Shown: positions 1-8,498, counted from the stretch's first letter. The stretch is DNA of 34,594 nt from CAYOLL01 sp964404765 [NCBI: uncultured Gemmatimonadota bacterium] (GCA_964404765.1 CAYOLL010000044.1:5644-40237); one strand, 5' to 3'. A program made the numbers and translations. Notes: generated by a model not told the origin, from the letters alone.

Positions 1-145
1 CTGCGTGGTCATTGGTTACGTGACTCACAGGCAAACTAAAGTTTGCTACGCCATGTAAAGCCGGAGTAGCAAACTTAAGTTTGCAAGTAACTGCGTGGTC
101 ATTGGTTACGTGACTCACAGGCAAACTAAAGTTTGCTACGCCATG
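1..145. repeat. 55-bp direct repeat with internal palindromes
   Basis: Bases 1-55 recur exactly at 91-145, giving a 90-bp period. Each copy ends with a short dyad, GCAAACT-AA-AGTTTGC (31-46 in the first copy). The 35-bp spacer carries a perfect 16-bp palindrome, GCAAACTTAAGTTTGC, at 69-84. The first copy begins at base 1, so the array may extend to the left of the window. There is no ORF across it. It looks like an intergenic repeat; no function is evident. Confidence 0.85.
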
Positions 146-364
146 CCTAAGACAGAACGCCGTTTTATCCGTAAAAATCCGCATAACTCGTCTAATCCAC
201 GTTAAAAATTGTCGATTTAATGTCCACAGCCGCCGTCGAAACAAAAATATACAATCTGCCGCGCAAAAATCCAACACCGTAAATTGCTAAACTGCTAAAA
301 ACCTTAGCGCATTAAAATCAGCCTCTTGGTGGTTTTAACGTCATACAAAAATCATGCCGGAAAA
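146..364. other. Gene-free stretch, nothing recognised
   Basis: AT-rich intergenic sequence between the direct repeat and the der terminator. I see no ORF with a ribosome binding site, no clear promoter and no RNA gene. A fragment near 158-185 resembles one near 25672-25690 (both contain CGTAAAAATCCGC), so it may be worn repeat sequence. Confidence 0.5.
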
Positions 365-389
365 TAAAAAAGCCGCCTGACCGGCGGCC
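365..389 (-). terminator. Rho-independent terminator of der
   Basis: GCCGCC (372-377) pairs with GGCGGC (383-388) around a 5-base loop. On the minus strand the stem is followed directly by a run of six T (complement of 366-371). It lies about 75 bases past the der stop codon. Confidence 0.85.
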
Positions 390-461
390 TATAACCCATC
401 TTTGCATGTCCCCTGTTGACTAACCGGCGATACGCTGCGCCAGAATATTCTATAAAACTGG

Positions 462-1787
462 CTAATCATCGCCACCGCGCTTGTTAAATTGCAGCCGAAA
501 CGGTGCGCCGGAAAAGCCAAAACGCTCGCGGAGCTGATTTTCCAGATAACGCAGATAACTTTTCGGCAGATATTCGGGATAGTTGGAAAAGAAAATAAAC
601 GAGGGCGGCTTGACGCCGTGCTGCGTGCCATAATAGATCTTGATATAGCGGCCGTGGGTAGCCGGCGGTTGATTTTTGCCGATGGCGTCTTCCAGAAAAT
701 CGTTTAACTCGCTGGTTGTTACCCGGCGATTTAATTGGATAAAAACCTCTTCGACAAATTCGTACAACTTCGTCACCCGTTGGCCGGACAGCGCCGAAAT
801 AAAAACAATCGGCGCAAAGTCCAAAAACGACATGCGCTCCCGAACCGTCCGAAAAAATTCGCCGGAAGTCGTGTTATCTTTTTCTACCAAATCCCATTTG
901 TTGACGGCAAGAATAACGCCGACGCGCTCCTCTGCCGCCATACGGGCGACCGTTACATCCTGGGTCTGCACCCCGGCGGAGGCATCAATCAGCACAATGG
1001 CGATATCGCATTGCTTGATGGCCTTTTGTGTCCGCAGCATGGAATAATATTCAATGCGCTCAAAAACTCTCGTCCGCTTGCGCAAGCCGGCCGTATCAAT
1101 CAGCACATATTCCTTGCCATAATGCTTCACCAAAGTATCAACGGCGTCACGGGTCGTGCCCGGCTGCGCATTGACAATAACCACTTCGTCGCCGGCTAAA
1201 CGATTGACCAGCGACGATTTGCCCACATTGGGCCGTCCGACAATGGCGATTTTGATGCGCGTATCTTCTGCGGGCGCGCTGTCTTGCTCCGGCAGTCGTT
1301 GCGTAATCGCATCCAGCAGATCGCCCATCCCCCGGCCATGTTCCGCCGAGATAAAAAACGGATCGCCCAGTCCAAGCTGATAAAATACATAGCCATCAGC
1401 CTGCTTGCGCTCGTTATCCACCTTGTTAACCACCAGAATAATCGGCTTGCCGGTCTGCAGCAACTGACGCGAAATAGATTTGTCCTCGTCCAAAACGCCA
1501 ACATCCACATCACCCATAAAAAGAATGACGTGCGCTTCCTGAATCGCAATCTCCGCCTGCTCTTTCACCGACAGGTCAATGCCGCCTTCCGCCGCCGGGA
1601 TAATGCCGCCGGTATCGGTCAGAACAAAGTCGTGGCCGCACCACTCCGCTTCTTCGTAATGGCGGTCGCGGGTTACGCCGGGTTGATCGTCCACAATGGC
1701 CTCGCGGCGCTGCAGAATGCGGTTGAACAGGGTCGATTTGCCCACATTGGGCCGGCCGATAATGGCGACAAACGGTTTTTTATACAT
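462..1787 (-). CDS. der: Ribosome-associated GTPase Der (EngA)
   Basis: A double GTPase required for assembly of the 50S ribosomal subunit. The 441-residue protein shows the family's order: first G domain with GRPNVGKSTL at residues 11-20, then PGVTRDRH, DTGG and NKVD; second G domain with GRPNVGKSSLV, PGTTRD, DTAG and NKWD; then a C-terminal KH-like domain. Length is typical for Der. ATG at 1785-1787 is preceded by an AAGG ribosome-binding sequence that lies inside the end of the upstream amidotransferase gene. Only 6 bases separate the two genes, so they are probably co-transcribed. A strong hairpin terminator follows. No unusual residues were noticed. Confidence 0.97.
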   Translation of the reverse strand: MYKKPFVAIIGRPNVGKSTLFNRILQRREAIVDDQPGVTRDRHYEEAEWCGHDFVLTDTGGIIPAAEGGIDLSVKEQAEIAIQEAHVILFMGDVDVGVLDEDKSISRQLLQTGKPIILVVNKVDNERKQADGYVFYQLGLGDPFFISAEHGRGMGDLLDAITQRLPEQDSAPAEDTRIKIAIVGRPNVGKSSLVNRLAGDEVVIVNAQPGTTRDAVDTLVKHYGKEYVLIDTAGLRKRTRVFERIEYYSMLRTQKAIKQCDIAIVLIDASAGVQTQDVTVARMAAEERVGVILAVNKWDLVEKDNTTSGEFFRTVRERMSFLDFAPIVFISALSGQRVTKLYEFVEEVFIQLNRRVTTSELNDFLEDAIGKNQPPATHGRYIKIYYGTQHGVKPPSFIFFSNYPEYLPKSYLRYLENQLRERFGFSGAPFRLQFNKRGGDD

Positions 1788-1793
1788 AGCGTA

Positions 1794-2492
1794 TTACCTT
1801 GCTCTGCTCTGATGTAATTCTTTTAAAAAAGCGACGATGAGCGGGTGCGCCAGATTTTTAAGCCCGGCTCGCTCCGGTTGAAACAACGTGGCAATAAAAA
1901 ATGGATGACCATGCAATTCAATGACTCGCGCATCACCGGCGGCATCAATGCCGGTCAAACGCAGATTTCCGCCAAAAATATGCTCGCGGTAGCGTGGATT
2001 AAAACCATAGCTGCAATGAAATTTTTCGGTAATCTTACTTTGACCGCAAATGGCCCGAATTCGCGTCCCGTCCAAAAGCTGAATTTGACCGGTCTTTTCC
2101 ACCAACGAACAAGCCAGCGGCGAAATCAGCAGGGTATCGGCCTGCGGATCGGATTCGGCGTGATCGGCCGCCAGGCCCAGCACATTGCGGGCATATTCGA
2201 TCAGCGCATGTTGAAAGCCGCCGCAAGTCCCCAGAAAAGGCCGCTCCTTTTCCCGCGCAAAGCGAATCGCGCACAACGCTCCGGCCATGCTGACATACGG
2301 GCTGCCCGGCACACACCAGATGCCGTCAAAAGCGCCCAGTTGACTTGTTGCTGTACTAATCTCGGCTGTCGGCAGCCAGTGATGTTGAACTTCAGCGCCA
2401 AAAGTCTGGGCAGCGGCTTCCAGCGCTTTAGGAATAGCGATGTGGGCGGCCTTTTCAGGATCGTAATCGCCGATAAGGGCAATTTTGAGCAT
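1794..2492 (-). CDS. CTP synthase C-terminal-region-related amidotransferase-like protein
   Basis: A stand-alone class I glutamine amidotransferase-like protein of 232 residues, of the family annotated as CTP synthase C-terminal region-related (seleno)protein. The nucleophile elbow is LGTCGG with Cys90; some relatives carry selenocysteine here. An oxyanion-type loop, VPGSPY, is at 61-66. The element aligned with the usual FHPE catalytic histidine reads FQPE (204-207), so the canonical histidine is Gln205. A further Cys160 lies in a KFHCSYG motif. There is no CTP synthase synthetase domain. The substrate is unknown; the altered triad suggests a function other than glutamine hydrolysis (inference). 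It is the first gene of a probable two-gene operon with der. Confidence 0.85.
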   Translation of the reverse strand: MLKIALIGDYDPEKAAHIAIPKALEAAAQTFGAEVQHHWLPTAEISTATSQLGAFDGIWCVPGSPYVSMAGALCAIRFAREKERPFLGTCGGFQHALIEYARNVLGLAADHAESDPQADTLLISPLACSLVEKTGQIQLLDGTRIRAICGQSKITEKFHCSYGFNPRYREHIFGGNLRLTGIDAAGDARVIELHGHPFFIATLFQPERAGLKNLAHPLIVAFLKELHQSRAR

Positions 2493-2595
2493 GGGTTTTA
2501 CTTCAGATTAAGCCGTTGAAACGGCTCTGACCAAGTTTTTGGGTGCTATGCTGCACCGGGATGAATCCCGGTGTTAATGATGAATCTTCGTGAAA
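2493..2595. repeat. Two short hairpin repeats
   Basis: Two perfect dyads lie upstream of the amidotransferase gene: AGCCGTT/AACGGCT (2511-2517 and 2520-2526) and CACCGGG/CCCGGTG (2554-2560 and 2567-2573). The second resembles CCGGGATGAATCCCGG-type intergenic repeats common in environmental bacterial genomes. No T-run follows, so they are not obvious terminators. Confidence 0.6.
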
Positions 2596-3030
2596 CTTAG
2601 TACACTGTAAATTAAGTTTTTTAATATCTCTTGTCTCACGCCAAGGCGCAAGGCGAAAAGCGCAAAGAAAAATCGGCTTTTGCTTTTCTTAGCGGCTTTG
2701 CGCCTTGGCGTGAGGTTATATAGAAATTTATTTTACAGAGTACTTAGTACACTGTAAATTAAGTTTTTTCAGGTCTCACGCAAAGTCGCGAAGGCGCAAA
2801 GTTAAAGATAAAGAAAGATAGGCTTTTCGTATTTCTTGGCGTCTTTGCGCCTTCGCGTGAGATATAAAAACTTATTTTACAATGCACTTAGTACACTGTA
2901 AATTAAGTTTTTTCAGGTCTCACGCAAAGTCGCGAAGGCGCAAAGTTAAAGATAAAGAAAGATAGGCTTTTCGTATTTCTTGGCGTCTTTGCGCCTTCGC
3001 GTGAGATATAAAAACTTATTTTACAATGCA
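2596..3030. repeat. Tandem array of three ~144-bp palindromic elements
   Basis: Copies lie at 2596-2742 (147 bp, diverged), 2743-2886 and 2887-3030 (144 bp each; the last two appear identical). A fourth copy seems to begin at 3031 (CTTAGTGC) and stops at once. Each unit is a near-complete imperfect palindrome. Its outer ends, CTTAGTACACTGTAAATTAAG and CTTATTTTACAATGCACTTAG, are approximate inverted repeats. Its inner arms, TCTCACGCAAAGTCGCG and CTTTGCGCCTTCGCGTGAGA, pair to form a long stem. The units encode no protein. The form is that of a miniature inverted-repeat element amplified in tandem. Confidence 0.9.
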
Positions 3031-3064
3031 CTTAGTGCCTTTGGGTCTTTGTGGCTATTCCGAA

Positions 3065-4156
3065 TCACTCAATCGGGCGCATCGGCACAAACGTAAAGGT
3101 CAAAATAAAAATAAGAATGGCCAGGTAACCCAGAAACATCCGAAAAGAGCCAAGCTCCATCGCATCGTTACGAGTCGGCGGGTGATCGACCCGGATGACA
3201 AAGACGATCAAAAAGACCCACACTAACCAGCCATGAAAATAAGTCAGGCCGGCAATGACCATCGCCGCCAAAACAACCCGGGCCAGTTTGGGATGGCTGC
3301 GCGGAAACATGGCATAAATAATGTGCCCGCCGTCCAACTGGCCCACCGGCAATAAATTAAGCGCGGTGATTAAAAAGCCAACCCAACCGGCATAAGTCAT
3401 GGGATGCAGCGCCACGTCAAAACCTTCGGGCACGGGCGGGGAAAAAAGCCAACTCAAACCCTTGAAGAGCAGAGACTCGCCCAAGATAAACCCGCCTACC
3501 ATTTCGTCTAAATGGATCGGCTCAAGGTCGGAAATATGCATCCCCAATATCGTCAACGGCAGGGCGACAACAAATCCGGCCAGCGGCCCGGCAATGCCCA
3601 CGTCAAACAGCGCCACCCGATTTGGAATCGGCGTTTTCATCTGAATAAATGCGCCCAGTGTGCCGATCGGCGAGATGAGCGGCGCCGGTATAAAATAGGG
3701 CAGCGTGGCTTTCATACGATGGTACAGCGCCAAAAAGTAATGACCAAACTCATGGCTACCCAAAATCAGCAGCAGGGAAACACTGAAAAATGTGCCTGCC
3801 GCCCACACCGACATGCCCGACGGGCTGTAGGCCATGCCGGTAACAAAAGTGGCCCCAAAGGTCAGCAAAAACATAACCACATTTAGCACCCAGGCCGGCG
3901 CGTCGCTGCGGCGCTTAACCGGATGAACGAGGACGCACAGGTAGTCACCGTCACGGTAGGCGTCGGCATTATAACGCATGGCCTGAATGCGCTGCTCGAC
4001 CATCTTATCAGAAGCGGAATTTTGGGTAAGACAACGCAGAAAAACATAGCGTCCGTCATAGTGCATAGTCTCGACTCGCGCAATATCTGTAATAGCTACA
4101 GCAATAATGTGCGCGACATCACGGGCCTGATAGATATGATGAAGTAAGGCGTCCAC
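3065..4156 (-). CDS. Site-2-type zinc metalloprotease (M50 family)
   Basis: An intramembrane protease of the M50/S2P group, 363 residues. The zinc motif HEFGH is at 135-139 inside a membrane segment, and the second motif LNLLPVGQLDGGH (267-278) supplies the third ligand Asp. About seven hydrophobic segments run from residue 90 to the C-terminus. The first 85 residues are soluble and poorly conserved in appearance. No PDZ domain is present, unlike RseP. The start is GTG at 4154-4156, with GAGAGG six bases upstream. It lies downstream of the esterase fusion gene on the same strand, but a hairpin at 4173-4226 separates them. The substrate is unknown. Confidence 0.92.
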   Translation of the reverse strand: MDALLHHIYQARDVAHIIAVAITDIARVETMHYDGRYVFLRCLTQNSASDKMVEQRIQAMRYNADAYRDGDYLCVLVHPVKRRSDAPAWVLNVVMFLLTFGATFVTGMAYSPSGMSVWAAGTFFSVSLLLILGSHEFGHYFLALYHRMKATLPYFIPAPLISPIGTLGAFIQMKTPIPNRVALFDVGIAGPLAGFVVALPLTILGMHISDLEPIHLDEMVGGFILGESLLFKGLSWLFSPPVPEGFDVALHPMTYAGWVGFLITALNLLPVGQLDGGHIIYAMFPRSHPKLARVVLAAMVIAGLTYFHGWLVWVFLIVFVIRVDHPPTRNDAMELGSFRMFLGYLAILIFILTFTFVPMRPIE

Positions 4157-4172
4157 AAACAGCCTCTCGAGT

Positions 4173-4226
4173 AAAAATAGAACGCGGATGACGCCGTTAA
4201 ATCCGCCTCATCCGCGTTCCATTTTT
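4173..4226 (-). terminator. Long hairpin after the esterase fusion gene
   Basis: AAAAATAGAACGCGGATGA (4173-4191) pairs with 4208-4226 with one mismatch over 19 bases. On the minus strand the hairpin ends in TTTTT, so it can act as a terminator for the gene that stops at 4231. The same sequence style (AATAGAACACGGAT) recurs after dprA at 20139-20246, so this may be a repeat family used at gene ends. Confidence 0.7.
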
Positions 4227-4230
4227 GGTG

Positions 4231-6669
4231 TTATTTGCGTGGAATATTCTCATGAAAGCCGATCATGCCGGCCGGGACGATCACGCCATGCTCGGCAATG
4301 GTCATCTTAGGATCGCCAAAAATATGAATGAGCGCAGTCGCCATCGTATTGGCCCAGCCCATCCAGGTGTGGCTGTCATGGTATTCGAAATAGTGATACC
4401 GGTAACCCAAATTATAGAGCGCTTCGGCTACAATACGATTGACATAAATTAAGCCCTCAAAACGGCCGCATGTCATCACAATATTCGGATTACTTTTGCG
4501 TGGATATTTAACGAAGGCATCCACAAATTTAGAGATAGTGGGATGTTTTTTCGCAATATCGCCAAAGCCGCCCCGATTCATGAAAAACGAACCCGATTGA
4601 CTGACGACATTACCAAATTTTTCCGGATATGTATAGGTAAGATACATAGAAAAAAGCCCGCCCAAACTGGCCCCGACAGTGCATACATTCTCCGGCTGGT
4701 CTAAAATATCATAATGCTTTTTTACTTCCGGAATCAAGTTCTCCACCAAAAACTCGGCGTACTTGGGATCGCAGCTATATTCCTCAATACGATTGCCCGG
4801 CTGCGTCAATACCGAAATAAAAGGTCGAACCAGCTTTTGATGAAACATGTTGTCCAGAATATTTTGTAAATAAGAAAAGTTCAGATAGTCAAAACCGTCA
4901 TGAAAAATCGCCACGGGCAGGGGGCCTGTTGCACCCGCAGGTTTGTGGACCCGGAATCGGCGGGTATCGCCCAGGACTGCGCTCTTAAAGGAATACTCTT
5001 CCAGCTTGCCTTTGGCGCTCTTTTCCGAATAATCAATGACCGCAGATTGACGATAATCCTGCGTGGTCATGACAGAATTAACGCCAAAGGGCGACCGGGC
5101 CATCTGGGAATTATAGGGGTCGATGGCCTCGCGATAGTTCTTACTCCCATAATCCAGCAAAAATTTATATTCCAACCGCGAGCAGGGTTGGAACTCAACG
5201 GGTAAGTAAAATATGCCGGTGCTTTTATATTGATAAAAGGTGTAATCATCATCGCCATAGCCCAGGGAGCTAATCAAATAAACGGCTTTAACCGTGCGGG
5301 TCGGATCGTAGTAAAAGAAGGTGGTGTTCAGCTTTTCGCGCAGCGGGAATTTGTTGTTGGTAATAAACCGCTCGGTAATCTTGCGGATATCAAGCGCGGC
5401 GCTGATCTTGTCTAATTGGTAGATACGCTTGAGCACGTCCACCAATTCCGACGATGTTCGGCGGGCAATCAGGTTGGTAAAGCCACGAATTTCCTCGCCC
5501 GGGAAAATACTCTCGCCCGCCCGCTTGCGCTCAACACGGCCATCTTTTGTAAAAATGTATAAATAGTCGCTCTCGCCAACAGCCGTAATGCTCTGCTTCT
5601 GCGATTCGTGCCGGCTGTCAACCTGACTTTCGATAAAAAGATAGGAGCGTTTATCCAGACAAACGCAGGTGTGACTGTTAAAGCGTGAGGCGATATGGGT
5701 CAGCAAATCTTTATTTTCAACATCAATATGATTGACATCCTGCGGCAAAATCTGAACATTTTTAACCAGGCCAAAGCCGTTATCAAAAAACTCAAACCGA
5801 TCCAACGGCGAGCCGGCTTCCTCCTCTTTATTATATAAAATAACCTTTTCGCATAAAATCTCAGCGCCTACGCCAATCGTGTAAAAGTTTGTGCCCCGAT
5901 TGAGCGCCTCCACAAACGTATCGCGCAGGCCAAAGAAGCGTAGCCGATTAAGCAAAACCGCCGAATGCCCGCTAAAAATAAAAATGGAGTTGGCCGAAAG
6001 AATTCGCTCATGAAGCAGATTTCGAATTTCCTGATAAACCGGATTGCGCTTGACCTTGGAGTAGTTAAAAAAGTGCGATTCAATCTCAATAATGGTTTTG
6101 ACCATCCGCTCGTCATTGATGATAATATTTGAGAGCGTGTCTTGTATTTGCCGGCAGGAGTAGAGCTGTTCCACTTCCCGTGGACGCAGTTTTGCAATGA
6201 AAGCCTGGTCCTGATCCTGGTCCTGCTGAAAAGTCAGCATATCATGCAAGCCCATCTCAGTATAAGATTCTTTGATAAGCTTATATTGCTGCCAATAGGT
6301 ATTAATCAGTTCTTTATTTTTGATGCGATAAAACTGTTTGATCCGCTTAATTGTTTCCTGTTTCTCATGATAAAGCGCATAAAGCTCCGGGCAGTTTTTC
6401 TTGAACTTATCAAACAGGTGGTAGATGGAAAGATTCTGAATAGCCGAGTCCGCCGTGCCACTGCCCGGAATACCGATGCCGCGGAAGCTATTGACCAAAT
6501 GCTGCTCATTAAATTCGGATTTACGCCAGGCGGCCGTAATCAGCACAACCTTTTTTGTCTGACGGACCTTTGGGTCGGAATGATCCGTTGTGGTAATCAA
6601 ATCTTTAAAGTGCTGGATAAAATCTGTATCGGCTCCGGCGCTACCCTTGCAAATTATTTTTCCCTTCAT
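4231..6669 (-). CDS. S51-like (inactive) / E-set / esterase fusion protein
   Basis: An 812-residue, apparently cytoplasmic protein (no signal peptide) with three parts. Residues 1-345 resemble the peptidase S51/cyanophycinase fold: KKVVLITAAW near 39-48, a helical insertion at 85-220, IFIFSGHSAVLLNRLRFFG (229-247), then IGVGAE (265-270) where active families have GxSAG, so the nucleophile Ser appears to be Gly268. Residues 440-535 look like a CBM48-type immunoglobulin-like domain ending in a DPYN element. Residues 555-785 are a Fes/esterase-D type alpha/beta hydrolase with GASLGG (Ser668) and a late catalytic histidine in DSHTW (His767). An ATP-grasp ligase gene lies upstream on the same strand, beyond a terminator. 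The fused order is unusual; the substrate is unknown. The domain calls come from motif reading; the esterase is the surest. Confidence 0.8.
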   Translation of the reverse strand: MKGKIICKGSAGADTDFIQHFKDLITTTDHSDPKVRQTKKVVLITAAWRKSEFNEQHLVNSFRGIGIPGSGTADSAIQNLSIYHLFDKFKKNCPELYALYHEKQETIKRIKQFYRIKNKELINTYWQQYKLIKESYTEMGLHDMLTFQQDQDQDQAFIAKLRPREVEQLYSCRQIQDTLSNIIINDERMVKTIIEIESHFFNYSKVKRNPVYQEIRNLLHERILSANSIFIFSGHSAVLLNRLRFFGLRDTFVEALNRGTNFYTIGVGAEILCEKVILYNKEEEAGSPLDRFEFFDNGFGLVKNVQILPQDVNHIDVENKDLLTHIASRFNSHTCVCLDKRSYLFIESQVDSRHESQKQSITAVGESDYLYIFTKDGRVERKRAGESIFPGEEIRGFTNLIARRTSSELVDVLKRIYQLDKISAALDIRKITERFITNNKFPLREKLNTTFFYYDPTRTVKAVYLISSLGYGDDDYTFYQYKSTGIFYLPVEFQPCSRLEYKFLLDYGSKNYREAIDPYNSQMARSPFGVNSVMTTQDYRQSAVIDYSEKSAKGKLEEYSFKSAVLGDTRRFRVHKPAGATGPLPVAIFHDGFDYLNFSYLQNILDNMFHQKLVRPFISVLTQPGNRIEEYSCDPKYAEFLVENLIPEVKKHYDILDQPENVCTVGASLGGLFSMYLTYTYPEKFGNVVSQSGSFFMNRGGFGDIAKKHPTISKFVDAFVKYPRKSNPNIVMTCGRFEGLIYVNRIVAEALYNLGYRYHYFEYHDSHTWMGWANTMATALIHIFGDPKMTIAEHGVIVPAGMIGFHENIPRK

Positions 6670-6980
6670 GAATCAACTCGCATCAAGATGTTCAAAATGG
6701 TGGTGGTATTTTTGATTAAAAAGGCAGGGAGTTTCAAAATGAATGGGTGAATGAATGCCTCTAAACAGGACGTGAATCGCCTAAACCGGGTTTCAGTTTA
6801 ATAATGGGCGAATGGTACGGACATCTTTTTAGGCAAAGTTTTGGGGGCACAGTCAAAAAATGTCAAGAATGAATAACGGCAACTCTATATTAAAAAAGAT
6901 GTTACGGTTAAAAACCCGATTTTGGAAGCAATGTTCCCCACGCGCTAGTGTGGCAAAAAATCGGGCAGTTTATGAGATAT
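6670..6980. other. Gene-free leader of the fusion gene
   Basis: About 310 bases between the ATG of the S51-like/esterase gene and the terminator of the ATP-grasp gene. I looked for a minus-strand promoter: TTGACA- and TTGACT-like hexamers occur near 6851-6866, but no matching -10 lies at 16-18 bases. The ribosome binding site of the fusion gene is weak. Nothing else was recognised. Confidence 0.4.
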
Positions 6981-7030
6981 AAAAAGGCCGGGTTGACGTG
7001 AATGTGACACGCGATTTTCAACCCGGCCTT
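6981..7030 (-). terminator. Terminator of the ATP-grasp gene
   Basis: A perfect 13-bp inverted repeat, AAGGCCGGGTTGA (6984-6996) and its complement (7018-7030), with a 21-base loop. On the minus strand it is followed by a short T-run (complement of 6981-6985). It lies 34 bases past the stop codon at 7064 and separates this gene from the downstream fusion gene. Confidence 0.8.
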
Positions 7031-7063
7031 CTTTTATTGATGCAACAACCTCTTGGTACGAAT

Positions 7064-8407
7064 TTACTTGGACCAGCAATCAGGATCAACCGCAGTTAAA
7101 ATTTCTGCGCCCTGATGGGTATTGATGACGTTACCCAGTGCGCCGCGCACCAGAGTACCGGCATAATTGCCCATAATAACCAACAGTCCTAAAACGATAT
7201 TGACGGTCTTAATCGAAACATTCCCGTCCTCGATATACGGACATTTAATGGTTTCATGTGGGTAATAATCCTGCGCGACAAATGGCTTTTCGCGCACATC
7301 TTCCCGCGAAGGCAACTGCTTGTCAAACGACTCGCGCCCAACAATCACGCCAAAACCGCCATAACCTTCGCCTGCCTTGACAACAGAGTCCATGATGTTG
7401 TCCATCACGCTGTCGTAATTATCCGGAGTCAGCACCACGGCGCGGGGGAACACTTCCTTGACCAGTTCCTGCTCACGCTTGGTCAGCAATTGCTTATAGG
7501 TGGTTTGAATTTCGGCCATCAACGTTTTGGAATTGGCCAGCGCATCGCTAAAAGGCGGCACCACGCACAAATCCTGATTGACGTAGGCATCGGCCATTTG
7601 ACCGACTTCGTGGGCATGACGGCGAACTTCTTCCATCAGGAAGCCGCGGAACAGCACGTCAATTTTTGTATCGCCGGAGTAGACTTTGCCCTTGTGATAA
7701 CGCAGCTCGGCCGGATTCACCACTAAGCTGTTAAAGCCGTTGTCACGAAAATAGTTTGCCTCACACTCGGCAATAAAACGGGCGTCGTCTTCCGGAAAGA
7801 TGCCGACGGCGATCGTCTTGGGCATTTCACCGTCATACATCGCCTTGTATGCGTCAATAATGGAACCGAGCAAATGTTCTTTTTGCTTATGATGTTTAAT
7901 TTTGGTAAAGTTCCCGTCCGGCGCAAAAATCCACTGGTACAGCTTGCTCATATTGCGGGCCATGCAGCTTACGGCAAAATCGTTATCCCAAATACCGCCC
8001 GGGTTTTCCGGATTGCATTCTAAAATCTTTAGATTCTTATAGGACGGTGAGTAAATGGCGTCCAGCCGAATGTGACGGATCAGCTTGCCGGATCTGGGCG
8101 TAACCTTGATAAGCCGCTGCTCAAAATCGGTAAAGTTAAACGTCTTTTTACCGCTATTGAGTTCTTTGTGGCGCTCGGCGGCTACTTTTTCAAAAATCTT
8201 GTAGAGCGCTTCGCTGGTCTTTTTAAAATACTCATACTTTTCGCCAAAGACAGGATAAACGCCATGAATCTTCTTATTCAAGTGGAAATTCGGCACGGGT
8301 GTCCGGTCCAACTCCTGTTGGAAATAGTAGTCATAGGAATCGATCTCGTACTTGACCTGCCATGGATTCGCTAAAGCATCAACCAGTGTATCACGATATG
8401 CGCGCAT
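7064..8407 (-). CDS. ATP-grasp ligase of the glutathionylspermidine-synthase-like group
   Basis: A probable ATP-dependent carboxylate-amine ligase, 447 residues, cytoplasmic. Seen motifs: LECNPENPGGIWDND (129-143), an acidic Asn-containing loop like the one in glutathionylspermidine synthase and circularly permuted ATP-grasp proteins; DVLFRGF (250-256); KAGEGYGGFGVIV (344-356), a glycine-rich nucleotide loop; FVAQDYY (376-382); and NYAGTLVRGALGNVINTHQGAEI (414-436), the terminal ATP-grasp strand with metal-binding Asn. There is no partner amidase domain in the same chain. ATG at 8405-8407 follows an AGGGGGT ribosome binding site. The gene has its own promoter and terminator. The next gene is an S51-like/esterase fusion, so a shared amide or ester metabolite is possible (inference). 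The substrate is unknown. Confidence 0.8.
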   Translation of the reverse strand: MRAYRDTLVDALANPWQVKYEIDSYDYYFQQELDRTPVPNFHLNKKIHGVYPVFGEKYEYFKKTSEALYKIFEKVAAERHKELNSGKKTFNFTDFEQRLIKVTPRSGKLIRHIRLDAIYSPSYKNLKILECNPENPGGIWDNDFAVSCMARNMSKLYQWIFAPDGNFTKIKHHKQKEHLLGSIIDAYKAMYDGEMPKTIAVGIFPEDDARFIAECEANYFRDNGFNSLVVNPAELRYHKGKVYSGDTKIDVLFRGFLMEEVRRHAHEVGQMADAYVNQDLCVVPPFSDALANSKTLMAEIQTTYKQLLTKREQELVKEVFPRAVVLTPDNYDSVMDNIMDSVVKAGEGYGGFGVIVGRESFDKQLPSREDVREKPFVAQDYYPHETIKCPYIEDGNVSIKTVNIVLGLLVIMGNYAGTLVRGALGNVINTHQGAEILTAVDPDCWSK

Positions 8408-8469
8408 GAGGACCCCCTGCGTGAGGTAAGTTGTGTGATGATTTTGAAAGACGTTTGCAAAACAGATAA

Positions 8470-8498
8470 AAAATAGCTTTGAACGGGCTTAAAGTCAA
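8470..8498 (-). promoter_or_regulatory. Sigma-70-type promoter of the ATP-grasp gene
   Basis: On the minus strand TTGACT (8493-8498) and TATTTT (8470-8475) are separated by 17 bases (8476-8492). The predicted start near 8463 gives a leader of about 55 bases to the ATG at 8407. Confidence 0.7.

Noticed and set aside
1845-2519. 224-residue ORF on the plus strand
   Set aside because: It is antisense to the amidotransferase gene, and its translation shows no domain and an Arg/Gln-rich shadow composition.
2596-3030. CRISPR array
   Set aside because: The repeated units are contiguous 144-bp palindromes without unique spacers, and no cas genes are present.
6205-6232. Short Gln-Asp coding repeat in the fusion gene as a phase-variable tract
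   Set aside because: The codons vary and a unit change would keep the frame, so it cannot switch the gene.
6142-6750. 202-residue ORF on the plus strand
   Set aside because: It is antisense to the first part of the fusion gene and has no family resemblance.
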